Below, in pieces: positions 49,951-64,000 of a DNA stretch of 64,000 nt (positions within the stretch are counted from its first letter, which is position 1; each line of letters starts with the position of its first letter). Location of the stretch: contig CM032816.1 of assembly GCA_019155185.1 (NCBI GenBank), forward strand, positions 11,172,292 through 11,236,291. The letters run 5' to 3'. The stretch comes from Beaufortia kweichowensis (lineage: Eukaryota; Chordata; Actinopteri; Cypriniformes; Gastromyzontidae). The position numbers were made by a program, and so were the translations under genes. Below the pieces are notes generated by a model. That model worked only from the letters and a program-made list of their open reading frames with translations, searched no databases and was not told where the DNA came from.

Positions 49951-50984
49951 CCCCTGACCTTTGTTATTTGATATAACACTTAGAATAAAAATCTAAATCA
50001 GGATATAAGTACTGACATAAATGTATTTTGTAATCTCTGCAATGAAGCTGGTTTGTTAGTATTAGCATTTAATTATAATAATTTTACACTATTTTGTATG
50101 TTTTTATTTTGTTTTAGATTTATTTATAAAGAAATTAATCTAATGTATCCTATTTAGTATTTTAAATTCAACAGATTTGTATTCTATAGTTTTATATGAA
50201 CGGATGCTTTTTAACCTCGTGTAAAAACAGATTTCAATGACCCAAATCAACCTCACACAGTTGAGTTTAGTTTTATATTCCTACATAAGTGTTGTCACAA
50301 ATTCACCTCCTGTTGCATTTTTTATAAATCTGAAATAATCAATAAACACACAACTGCCAGCTGAGTTCTTTCTTTGCTTTTAGCGCTCCATCATGGCTCT
50401 CACAATCTGCCTTTGAAATGCAATATTTATAATGGTTAATCCTCTGAGGACCAAATATTAGAATGACAGGAACTAGTTTAGCCATTAGTAAATCTAATAG
50501 GATGAATCTCACAAAAACATGTCTGGGTCATAATTCACTCCAAACAAAAAATTTGCATAAAGAAAAAATATAAGAAAGAAAATGATCTTTTAAATATGTC
50601 TTGAAAAGGAATTGGTTCTGTTAAAGAATATTTAAACATATTTTATTAGTTATTAGTGATATTGTATATCACCTTTAAAAAAAATTTTTTCGATGCCGTA
50701 CTACATATTCATGTCAGGCTTATGACACACAGAAAGCAAGACACTGTTATACACCATTTTGTTTTTCCATTCTGGGATTTCATAAGCCCATGTGAACGTA
50801 TAAATATTGATCATCATGAGGATATAACGCACATCCGAGTGGGATCTCACTAGGGCTTTCACACGGATGCTAGAGCATCCTTCGTGACGTCACGCCCGCC
50901 GCATCATCCGTGCGCTCTGTCTCCAGGCTCGCATCCGTCTCTCCGCTCTCCTCCATCGGTAAAAACTTGCGTTTTCCCGTGAAA
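49951..50984. promoter_or_regulatory. myo5c 3' end and gnb5 promoter
   Basis: The left part is AT-rich and should be myo5c 3' untranslated region. The last 110 bases before the gnb5 ATG are GC-rich with a perfect palindromic CRE inside CGTGACGTCACG (core 50885-50892) followed by GCCCGCC, about 93 bases from the ATG. This is a plausible CREB/ATF-responsive core promoter of gnb5. Confidence 0.55.
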
Positions 50985-53967
<2,983 letters not shown>

Positions 53968-55072
53968 TTGTGTAACATCAGACTGGCTGTGTTTCGTCTG
54001 GTTTTTGATCTGATTTTTTAGATTTTGTCAGCGTTTCTGGAGTACAAAATATCTACAGACTTTAATAACGTGTTGAGTAGATTATATGGTACAAATGAAC
54101 TGTAGTGCACAAAGACACACAAACCTTCACCTTTAGTGAGCACAACCACCCAGTTCATCCTGGCCTTGCTATTATGGGATGGTACTGGATGGGTATCTGT
54201 TGTTTATTTGGCATCTGTTTTAATGATAACAACTGCTGCTCCACAGTGATGTACTAGTTGATGAACATATATAATAACAGCAGATTTCAACCAGTAAAAT
54301 AACTTATTGTAACTCCAGGTGGTTTTGGTCTTTGTATAAGCTAAATAAACACAGATGTGCAGAATTATTTACAGTAATATTATTATTATTTACCTAGTGA
54401 ATGATTTTGAATGACATATGAAGTACAGACTGTAATAGTTATATGCAAACAAAGGTAAATGAATTTAGATATGCTCTCTTGCTCACAATATTCTGTCATT
54501 AAATTATTACAGCACTATAGTTATTCTTTCCTACTGTAGCAAAGTGTATATACCATTATGTCATATATGTTGTCTTACCAATACAGATATCTATACACTA
54601 AATAAACCAAATAAATGGATTTTAAACACTAAAAGCTGTCAGTCAGTTCTATGTTGCTACCATTGGTGTTGATAATTAAGTTTTGACTTAAGTTATAACT
54701 TAAAGCAGTCATTTGGACTACATTCATGATACTTTTATTTGCTATTTTCTTTATGACATGAATTTGAAACAAAATTGACCAAATATAATTTTTGTCAGAA
54801 CTATTATATAACAAAACATTAAAATATTAGAATAAATAGTAAAAATTTAACTCGTGATAGTATTTATATAAAAAAATTACATAAATGGTTTGAAAACGTT
54901 TGTAAATTGTTAGGCTCCTCGGGACTTTTATTTTGAAAAGCAGAATCGAACTTCCGATGGGCGGTGAGAAAGTCTAGTCATGATGGTTGTGTTTTGAATG
55001 TTGTGTAGGTGTTTTTCTCTTGTAGTCTTTCTTTATTTTTGTATGTTATCCGATAGTGTCTGACAATCTGTC
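53968..55072. other. gnb5 3' region and ap4e1 promoter
   Basis: AT-rich gnb5 3' untranslated region with AATAAA signals at 54344-54349 and near 54.60 kb. Next to ap4e1, an ETS-like CTTCCG near 54950 lies about 120 bases before the ATG. No gene seen. Confidence 0.45.
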
Positions 55073-58000
55073 ATGAGTGATGTTGTGGAGAAAACTCTCA
55101 CCGCTCTTCCCGCTTTATTTGATTCTCAAACGGGAGCCGCAAAAATCACCAACAGACTGAAACAACTAGTGAAGAGCATCACTGAACTGACATCCAAACA
55201 TGTAAGTTACAGTGTGTTTCTATCTATTTAGTCGACTTATAGACATTTCAACATGTAAGCTCGATTGTGTTTTTATTTATAAAAAAATATCAGGCAAACG
55301 ATAGACATTTAAGCATATACAGTGTAGGTTCAATTCTGCGTGTGTCTTTATCATTTACTATCATGTCATATCATGTTTGATATCTTAACATATGGGTTTA
55401 ATAATAATGGGTAGATGATATTAAATATCAAGCAGTGATACCAAATGTCTATACATGTAAATATTGAACAGTTACAACTTTTAGATTTTGATAAATATTA
55501 CACATATAAAAATACAGTCCTTTGCCTAAATCTCTTCTTTAATGTCTGTTTGCAGGAGGAGGAAAACCTTATAAAACAGGAGCTGTCTGCTATGAAGGAG
55601 CAGGTGGCCTCACCCAACACCACTATGGTGAGTGACATCACAGTATATTACAGTATTCCCTGTCAGTCAGAAGTTGTGTATTTGACCTCAGTGTGTGTGA
55701 ATGTGTTTACAGAAGCAGATGAAGGAGATCATGGTGAGGGCCATGTACTGTGAGATGCTGGGCTACGACGCTTCCTTCACTTACATTCACGCCATCAAAC
55801 TGGCCCAGCAGGGCAGCGTCCTGGAGAAGAGAGTGGGTACGATCATATCTGCTCCATCAATAATCAATAACAGATGCACAAAATGTATGACGTAAAATAC
55901 ATTGTTTTTTGTGACTAGGTTTGTCAAAGAGTTATTTTGTACTGTGAATATATATGATTATATTTCATATAGAGCCCGACTGATATGGTTTTTTGAGGGC
56001 CGATGCCGATATCGATATCAGGGAGTAAAAAATTACCGATATCGATATATTGGCCGATATTCTTTGTGTATATTATAGTACAGTACCAGTTAAAAGGACA
56101 CCTTCCCATTCGTGTGTCCAAGCTTTTGACTAGTACTGTATATAGAATACAGTATATACATAAACATAATAGATATATAAACATTTTTTGCAAAGATCAC
56201 TCAATTGTGGTGATCAAACACAATATACAAACACATATAATGACGTAACAAAGATATGTAATTGAGACAGGGTATTTAACAATTTAACAATAAACTTTAT
56301 TATCCAAAATGAGTATGACATCAGTGCACTAAACAATAAAGTTCATATCAGTGGCATATCGGCAGCAGATTCGCCGATATTGATATATCGGCAACAGGCT
56401 CATGTCGGCCGATAAAATCGGCAAAGCGATATATCGGTCGGGCTCTAATTTCATATTTAGAATTATGTTACTCTTTCAGGTTACCTTGCAGTTTCGCTCT
56501 TCCTTACTGAGGGTCATGAATTATTGCTGCTACTGGTGAACACAGTATTAAAGGTGTGTTTCTTACCTAGTATGTTATACTTACATTAAATACATGACTG
56601 ACATCCTGTTTTAAACAGATATTTTTCTTTATATGCACAGGATCTTCAAAGCACGAATCTCATTGAAGTATGCATGGCATTGACTGTCGTAGCTCAGGTG
56701 TTTCCCAAAGACATGATACCCGCTGTTCTTCCGCTAGTAGATGACAAATTGTCACATCCGAAGTAATCCAGCCAAATTCCCTCACACTTTAATACTTAAC
56801 ATATTAAAATTCCATATACTCATCTCAGTCCTTCCTGTTTAAGGGAAATCATCCGGAGGAAAGCCGTCCTGGCTTTGTACAAATTCTACCTAATTGCTCC
56901 AAATCAAGTCCAACACATTCACGGAAAGTTCAGGAAGGCCCTGTGTGACAAAGACCCTGGGGTCATGACATCATCCTTACACATTTACATCCAGCTAATC
57001 CAGGTTGGTTATATATCAAACATGTTCTGATTGGCTGGTGACATGTCTTGGTGTGCATGTTTAGGACACGGCGTGAAAGTCTTTCATTTTGTTTTGATTA
57101 GGAGAGTCCGGACAGTTATAAGGACCTGACGGGTAGTTTTGTGACTATCCTGAAGCAGGTTGTGGGAGGGAAGCTCCCAATAGATTTTAATTATCATAAT
57201 GTTCCAGCGCCGTGGCTGCAGATCCAGCTGCTGAGAATCCTGTCAGTGCTCGGGAGAGATGATCAGAGGTACCGACAGGCTTATTCAGACTTTATAAGTT
57301 TGACAAGATGTCGCTTTTTTATTAATATTTTTTTTACCTCAAACTCATTTCTAAAATCTTCAGCACCAGTGAACTGATGTACGACGTGCTAGACGAGTCT
57401 CTACGCAGAGCCGAAATGAACCACAACATCACTTATGGTAAGTTTGTCAGTAAATGAAGTTTTCTATTGGGCTGAGTGATTTTGCTTTAACGCACAGCGC
57501 TTCTTTCAGCAATTCTGTACGAGTGTGTAAAGACCATCTACACCATCAGCCCCAAAGCCGAGCTGTTAGAAAAAGCAGCGAGATGCATTGGGAATTTTGT
57601 CCTTTCGCCAAAGATCAACCTGAAATATCTGGGTAAAACTCTTGCTTCTGTTTTTACCAACTGTAGCAAAAAAGACTCCTGAAACATGTGTAGATTTACA
57701 GTAGATGTACATGTGTGTTTTGCAGGTCTAAAGGCATTGACATATGTTGTTCAGCATGATGCTAAACTGGCTCTCCAGCACCAGATGACCATTATTGAAT
57801 GTCTGGACCACTCCGATTACACTATTAAAAGAGAGGTAAAGTAAAAATACAAAAAGTATACAAACACAGACATTTATATACTTGAGCTCAATTTCACTAG
57901 ATGTGAAATATGTTGAAACTTTCCGATTTTACATCTGTGTTTAGTGATCAGTAGTTCAGTTGTGATTGGATCATCCAAGATGAATGTTAATACCTGATGT

Positions 58001-61000
58001 AAACCTGATGTACCTGATCTCTTTTTTTATTTCATCTGCATCTGTTTTTTTTTACGATTTCTCTCAGACTCTGGAGCTGCTTTTCAGGATCACAAACGCT
58101 CAGAACGTGACAGTGATCGTCGAGAAGATGCTGGACTTTCTGCGGGTCTGTAATGATGACCACACCATCATCCATCTGGCTGGGAAAGTTGCAGAGCTTG
58201 CTGAAAAATATCCTTTTCCATAATCACAATCACTACGTCCTGATCCCAGTTTCTTGTTAAATCCTGTCCTCTTTGTCTCGTCTCTCTATTGTCAGTCCTC
58301 TGGCTTCACGATATTCAGCATCTCGTCAGATCTGATTCACAAGAGAGAATCTGCTTTATCTGTATATTTTGCTTACAGTAGACACATACTTGACACGTTT
58401 TATTTTCCTATAATTGTCCTGTACGTTTGCTCCAGATAACTCATGGTTCATACAGACATTGAATGATGTTTTTTCTATCGGAGGAGATCTTCTGCAGCAG
58501 GACGTCTTGAATAATTTCTTGCGACTCATGGCCGAAGGTTAGCAATGTTGTGTGCTGTGTAACTGAAGTATGTGGTGTATTTTCTAAAGGTTTTGCTGTG
58601 TTTATGCCAGGATCAGACTGTAAGGAGGAGGATGATCAGTTACGGCTGTACGCGGTTGACTCGTATCTGTCTGTGCTGAAGGGAAACTCTTCTCACCTGC
58701 CGCAGCACTTCCTGCAGGTCATGAGCTGGGTGTGTATGATCGTCTGTATCCTTACAAACACACACACTAAAAACTGAAGAATAATCTTTTAATGTTTGTG
58801 ACTCTTAGGTTCTCGGGGAATATTCTCACCTCCAGAAGTCTGTGGATCAGCATGAGGTTGTCCAGCTCCTGATGAAACTGCTGGATCGGAAAACAGTCAG
58901 CTCAGAGACACGTGTCTGGGTTTTGTCTGCCCTGACCAAGCTCTCTAAAGATCAGACAGACTTAATTCTGGATCTGGCTGAGAGTCTTTCGTCTTCTCAG
59001 GACACGGTTCTTCGTCAGCAGGCTCAGGAGCTCCTTCATCTCAGTCAGGACACACAGCTGCATGAGCGAGTTTTGCCTCGTAAAGCCTCTTGGGACAACG
59101 TAGAGGTAACACAAGCATTTCTGATCGTCAAATGAGTTATTATAAAGAATGGTTTTCTTTGTCTTTAAAAGAACTGATTAGAAACAAAGTCAGTTTTTGC
59201 ATTCTTAAAACTGGAGGCTGATCTTGTTTAGGTCCATTTTAGATGCGACTGTGTCTCAGTTTACTTTCCATTCACACTTTAGTTGCAAAAACAGATTTTT
59301 TACTCATAGTTTTGTCTTGTTTTCTAGTACAAATATTTTTAAATCAAGATACATTAATTTGAGAAGCAAAGTGACTTAAAATATTAAGTCTTGTTTGTTC
59401 AAAATGAATTTAAAACAAATCTGATAATGAGGTTAGACAAATGAACTTATTTCAAGTACATAAACAATGAAGTTATTTATTCTGTTGTTGGAAATTTTCT
59501 TTTTTTTAACTGAATTTTAATCCTTTATAAGAAACTTATTATCTTCAGTGAATCTGTTTCTCAAGTAAATAAAATGTATTTGTTTATTTAGGAATATTAC
59601 AATATTTGGAAAACAAAACAATTCAGAAATACTTTTTTGCAGTGCACATTATATTTGCTATGTCCTCGATTTAAATAAAGTAAAAAGCTTAGGTATATAT
59701 TATATTATATTATATTACTATAATATATGGATGGTATATTACTCATGTATGGTAACCTGTTTTCTCCACAGGTGGACTTCTCTCTGTCGTTTCTCGATGA
59801 TTTTGTATCTGACGCTCTGGCTGCAGGTGCAGCACCGTATAAACCCCCTCATCAGAGACAAGAAGAACTGTGTGATGAGAGAGGTACATCATTTTAACCC
59901 TTTCAACAATTATATTGTGTAGGTCTGGCCCAAATTAAAGAAAAGATCTTTCAGTCGACATGTGGTTGATTGTGTTGTTCTCCGTTTAGCATTAAATCTA
60001 GAGCCGTACGGCTTTAATCTTCCTGTGAGTTTATCGTCGTGTAGCATCACGGACAGACAGTCTCCCACACTCAGCTCAGGACTGTCGGGTAACAGCACCG
60101 AAATCTCGCAGAAGGCAGGGTGAGTATCACATTTGTACAGTTATTGAAATTTTATAGTGACTTTTTAATAGTGAATTGTGTGTCTTGTTTTAGTTCCAGC
60201 ACACTGATTCTCCAGGGGGTAAAGAGAGTTTGGGGGAAGGACGGTTATCTTCCACAAATAGAAACAACAGGTGCACTGCCTCAGGTGGAAGAGCCTGTTA
60301 CTGCAGTTCAGACCACCAGCCAGGAGGGGGCAGAAGAGAGATCAGAGCCAAAGCCTGAACCCCCACAACAAAACCAGGACAAACAGCAGCTGGCGTCCTC
60401 TTTGTTTGTTGGTTTGGGAGCCCAAAGCTCCACATCTTTGGTGAGAAATTATTATTTAATAATATTTAAAATGTTTTGCAAATAAAATAAAAATGATAAA
60501 AATGTTATTTTCTGTGCTGATAGTTTTTTGTTTCCCCAGCTAGGAAAATCTGAAGCCCCGCCTTCTCGCTTTAGAAGAAAACCACGCCCACACACATCAT
60601 CATTATCATCATCATCTGGCGCCAGCGAGGGATCCTCCGGCTCCTCCCACTCCTCACGCAGCATGGCTGACACCTTCCTTTACGGGAACCTTCTGGAGGA
60701 GGAGCCAGCCACGTCAACGCCCCGTCTCAACCACACCCCTAAATCTATCAGCCAAGCCAATAACCTGAAGCAAAACATAGATGCTGATGTTGCCATGGAA
60801 ACTGACCGAGGCATAACCACGTCTCAGATGTTAGGCAGTGATATGGTTATAGTGCGTCCCAACACAATACAGGACAAACACCCCGCAGATCTAACCCAAC
60901 TCTTACCCACTGACCTGAAAGATCTACCTCGATCTGATGTCATCAGCCTGACCTCTGACCCCAACCTGTCTCTCTCTTCCTGTCGGGTGTTCAGAGATGA

Positions 61001-62031
61001 ATCTTTGCTGCTTGTCATCTTTATTTCTAACCGCACGGACACAACGATTGCAGATGTTGCTGTGCAGCTGACCTGTGACGGGGTACAGGTGTGTAAACAT
61101 GGATTTTCAGTAGTTGATGCAGGTGCTGATATCCGTCTATTGATATGATATGTATTGATATGTATTGCACAAATGAAATATTTGTGCCTAAACTCTTTTC
61201 TTGTAGACGATGAGTTTAAGAGGAAACGTAGTGGCCTTTCTCAAAGGCAGGAACGTGTCCGTATGTCATTACGCTCTGATGATGAACGACCCTCAAACGA
61301 ACGTGTCCTTTACTGGAACGGTCTCGTATCAAACACAAGCAGGACACACAAACACGCTTCTGTTCTCCGGGACCCTATGCACAGCTGACTTCATCAGGTA
61401 CCTCACACATACCTCTTTTTCATTTATCACAAAATAATACTACAATTGATTTGCAAATGACTTAATGGCTTGTTTCTCAGGCCGTTGGTTGTAAGCACAG
61501 AGGAATATGGGAAACTGTGGCTGTCGTTTTCTCATGATGTCAAGCAGAATCTGAAGCTGATCACAGATGCTGGTGACCCGCTCAGAGAGACCCTGAACGC
61601 TATTAAAGAGACACTACAGCTTCATGTGGTGGACATCATCGGTGAGCACAACACTGACAAATCTGACAATTTAAGACATTGCTCAGATCTCTTTTAAAGT
61701 CTTTATAAGGCATATAAGATTACTAGGAGCAAAGGAGGACTTGAGCAGAAGTTTATTCTTGGTTGCTTTGCGATTGCTCATCCAAGCATTCCATGCAAAA
61801 CTTTTGCAGATCAGTTTTATAATGAGTATTTTGTATAAGGGAATGAACGTTGTGAATGGTCTCTCTCCAGGTTCAGAAGGAATCGCAGCGTGTCAGTTAC
61901 TCAGTGGCGCCCCCTGTCTTCTTCACTACAGGATTAACGGTGAAGCTTTGGCCGTGTGGCTGCGCTCTCCTCTGCCTTCTCTCCCTGACTGCATCCTCTA
62001 CCACTGCCAAAAAACACTCGCTGAACACTGA
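55073..62031 (+). CDS. ap4e1: AP-4 complex subunit epsilon-1
   Basis: Twenty-one coding exons: 55073-55201, 55556-55627, 55713-55836, 56480-56553, 56641-56762, 56844-57003, 57102-57268, 57364-57437, 57510-57632, 57726-57835, 58068-58207, 58425-58537, 58611-58729, 58809-59105, 59772-59883, 59990-60119, 60194-60440, 60540-61088, 61207-61397, 61481-61641, 61871-62031. They sum to 1124 residues (human 1137). The trunk is an armadillo-like adaptin solenoid (CEMLGYDASFTYIHAIKLAQ, LFLTEGHELLLLLVNTVLKDL, KAVLALYKFYLIAP). A serine-rich hinge follows, including GVKRVWGKDGYLP and SSLFVGLG, and the C-terminal ear ends CILYHCQKTLAEH. AP-4 sorts ATG9A and other cargo from the trans-Golgi network; loss causes hereditary spastic paraplegia in people. 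The intron between exons 11 and 12 is U12-type AT-AC. The gene is convergent with cyp19a1; their stops are about 950 bases apart. Hinge and ear diverge most. Confidence 0.94.
55970..56447. mobile_element. Non-autonomous hAT-type element, complete
   Basis: A 478-base element in ap4e1 intron 3 with terminal inverted repeats TAGAGCCCGACTGATAT and, at the other end, ATATCGGTCGGGCTCTA. It is flanked by a perfect 8-base direct repeat ATTTCATA (55962-55969 and 56448-56455), the target-site length of the hAT superfamily. Both ends are packed with CCGATAT/ATATCGG subterminal motifs, as in transposase-binding regions. No transposase is encoded; short frames across it are artefacts. Confidence 0.88.
56077..56143. 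mobile_element. Nested palindromic mini-element
   Basis: Inside the hAT element, CAGTACCAGTTAAAAGGACAC is followed about ten bases later by its imperfect reverse complement GTGTCCAAGCTTTTGACTAG. This hairpin belongs to the ACCAGTCAAAAG family also seen at 9.4 kb and probably inserted into the hAT copy or its ancestor. Confidence 0.6.
58208..58424 (+). other. ap4e1: U12-type AT-AC intron of ap4e1
   Basis: The exon ends GCTGAAAA and is followed by ATATCCTT, the exact minor-spliceosome donor. No GT donor gives a correct frame. The intron ends CCTGTAC; reading on from GTTTGCTCCAGAT yields KFAPDNSWFIQTLN, matching the family sequence KYAPDNTWFIQ. A branch-like TTTTCCTATAA lies about 12 bases before the AC. 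The intron is 217 bases. Confidence 0.85.
59282..59646. mobile_element. Palindromic-end DNA element in ap4e1 intron 14
   Basis: It starts near GTTGCAAAAACAGATTTTTT and ends AATACTTTTTTGCAGTGCA, giving imperfect inverted ends built on TGCAAAAA. The interior includes TTTTGTCTTGTTTTCTAGTA and AAGTCTTGT, which I recognise from a widespread fish non-autonomous DNA transposon. Exact borders and target duplication are not resolved. Confidence 0.5.
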
Positions 62032-62983
62032 ACATCCCACTGACACATAAACATCTGATGGGAAAGATCTAGAACCTCATCTACGCGACATGGATTGATT
62101 TCAGGTGGCTGTGACAAATGCGTCTTAAGCTCTAATAACTCTATTAATGTATATTTTTTGTACACAATTATTGAGCTGCAATGTGTCACTCGGTCCATAA
62201 AGTAAAAAGTATTTATTGATTTTAAAACATTCAGTCTGTGGTTTATTTCACTCGTGTTTATTTCAGCCAGTTTGGTTATGAGGAAGAATCACTGCTCAAT
62301 TGAGTCTCGTAATCTTGCATGTTAAGCAAAGCTTTACATAGATGGAGAGATGATATATTTCTTTCAATTTAATTTAACCTATTACATACATAACTATATG
62401 TAGTACAATCAACATCAATCAATCAATTTATTAATGCATTATATTACAAAGACTTTTTTAATCAAAATAATACCTTGCTCTGTCTCCGAATGACTTTTAT
62501 TTTCTACTGATGTCATCAAGCACTCTCATTTGTAGCCCCTCCCCTCTAAAGACCACCTTTCCCTGTCCTATAATTCATGTAGATAAAATCAATGTCCAGT
62601 CCTGCATTTTCTTGTTTAATAATGTATTTCATCAGAAATCTATCAGATTAGGTAAAATGGGTTACAATTTCAAGTTGACTTTTGGGTTTGGAGACAGCAT
62701 TACAAATGCTAAACTACAACAAATGTAATATTACTTTCAGGTGTTCAGCTGTTTTGTTAATTTATTGTTTGTGCTGTATTTTAAGTTAATATGAAGAAAA
62801 TATGTTAAAGATGCACTAAGGAATTACACATTTTTTGCTGGCCAATAATCATTTTAGCAAACAATTTTGATAACATTTGGTCACATGACCTCACAATGTT
62901 GTCAACTGTATTTAAGCCACCGATGGTGTGACTGTACATCACTTAGTGCACCTTTACCCTTGTTGTGTCTGTTTTTAGTAGTG
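62032..62983. other. Convergent 3' spacer between ap4e1 and cyp19a1
   Basis: AT-rich DNA shared by two 3' untranslated regions. A minus-strand AATAAA (62761-62766) about 220 bases past the cyp19a1 stop is a plausible polyadenylation signal. A 72-codon plus-strand frame at 62510-62728 has no similarity. Confidence 0.5.
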
Positions 62984-64000
62984 TTATATTTGAGGGCACG
63001 TCTGTTGTGTGTTGTGCTTCTCCATCATTTCACTGCTGTATGTATTGTGTGTTCGTGGTATGAAGCGCATGGCCAGGCAGTCGGGATCTTCCTCCACAGG
63101 TTGCATGGAGAGGTTGTTGGTCTGTTTGATGGTGCTGACGGTGCAGCCCTGCCGAGGACAAACAGTGAATCTCGACAACAGGGTCACCAGGATGGCCTTT
63201 GTCATCACCATGGCGATATGCTTTCCGACACAGGCCCGGGGACCGCAGCCGAACGGCTGGAAGTATCTGGAGGGAACCTGAGTGGGTTGTGTTAACTGTC
63301 AGATGGTATTTTTCATGAGTTATAATGTTAAAAATTTAGTTTTAAGTGCTTACATTGTTTTCGAAGTTGTCCAGGCTGAATTCGTTTGGTTTTTTGAAGA
63401 ACTCAGACTTGTGCATGCGTCCGACGTTCAGTATGAGGTTTGTCCCTTTTGCCACTTTGTAGCCATCGATGACGTCATCATCCAGAGCTCGTCTCATGAT
63501 GAAGTCAACCACCGGATGAAACCTCAGAGATTCTTTGATGAAACACTCAAGAACGTTCAGGTTCTGTAGATCAGAAGACTGTACGTCTCGCTCACCTGAG
63601 AGGACGGGTAAGATTAGTATGCCGTGTAAGATGTCAAACAAAACTCTTTCAACACTTTGATTTATTTCTAATATAGTGAACTCTCACGTGACTGGTTTTA
63701 CTGTACCTATTTGAGTCTCTATCTCCCGTACGATCTGTTCCTCAACGGCAGAGTTTTGTTTCAGCAGCAGGAGCATGAAGAACAGACTGATGGAAAGCGT
63801 GTCGGGAGCGGCTATCACCATCTCCAGCACACACTGCCTCACGTCATTCACAGACAGCTCACCGTGGTTCTGTGGACAGATCCGGTAAGTTACCGTTTTC
63901 TCTTTATGTGGGAGATGGTACTTAAGTGGACATCTTAAAGAGACCTGAGCAAATATCAACTCCGTTGCAAAATCCATCTCGTCCAGCTTTTCAGTTTCAT
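62984..64000 (-). CDS. cyp19a1: Aromatase (cytochrome P450 19A1), 3' exons only
   Basis: Four terminal coding exons in transcript order: 64000-63945 (cut by the window edge), 63869-63707, 63595-63354, 63277-62984. Aromatase converts androgens to estrogens in the endoplasmic reticulum. Visible motifs are the I-helix AAPDTLSISLFF with the aromatase-specific Pro before Asp-Thr, the K-helix KESLR (ExxR), the substrate-region HPVVDFIMRRAL and the haem loop FQPFGCGPRACVGKH with the proximal Cys ligand. It ends PRTHNTYSSEMMEKH...CPQI, longer than human. From memory the sequence resembles the brain form cyp19a1b (IGERDVQSSDLQ, NNLSMQPVEED) more than the ovarian cyp19a1a; this is tentative. Frames are intact. 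It converges on ap4e1, which is near CYP19A1 in human 15q21 too. Confidence 0.93.

Overview
The window is vertebrate nuclear DNA, almost certainly from a teleost and most likely a cyprinid relative of zebrafish. Genes have many short exons with GT-AG introns, proteins match vertebrate families from end to end, and the non-coding DNA holds fish-type repeats (long GA/CT, CA and AT tracts, L2-type LINE/SINE tails, short palindromic DNA transposons). There are no bacterial-style operons, CRISPR arrays or phage genes. I rebuilt eight protein genes exon by exon from splice sites, codon phase and remembered family sequences. No search was run.

Layout. 1-12.8 kb: shisal1 (+), a small secreted-then-anchored Shisa-like protein, with a possible unrelated promoter at about 1.2 kb. 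12.8-15.8 kb: parvg (-). 18.1-25.9 kb: parvb (-). These are two head-to-tail parvin paralogues, flanked and interrupted by long GA/CT microsatellites. 27.3-32.0 kb: hdac10 (-), the polyamine deacetylase. 33.1-38.2 kb: a vwa5a-type VIT/VWA protein (-). 40.1-50.0 kb: myo5c (+), a complete class V myosin in 41 coding exons. 51.0-54.0 kb: gnb5 (+), the RGS-linked G-beta-5. 55.1-62.0 kb: ap4e1 (+), the AP-4 epsilon adaptin. 63.0 kb to the right edge: the 3' end of a cyp19a1 aromatase (-), more like the brain form (cyp19a1b).

The genes do not form one pathway. They are a synteny block: shisal1-parvg-parvb-hdac10 corresponds to human 22q13, vwa5a to 11q24, and myo5c-gnb5-ap4e1-cyp19a1 to 15q21. Functional links are local only: two integrin-adhesion adaptors (parvins) and two trafficking genes (myo5c, ap4e1).

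The most useful observations are: (i) one-base homopolymer indels that break otherwise intact parvb and gnb5 frames, and a similar phase conflict in hdac10; (ii) a textbook U12-type AT-AC intron in ap4e1; (iii) GC-AG introns in hdac10 and myo5c, the latter with a competing in-frame GT donor that would lengthen the myosin lever; (iv) a run of four symmetrical microexons in vwa5a; (v) a complete 478-bp hAT-type element with perfect 8-bp target duplication and a nested palindrome. I found no clearly new multi-gene system.
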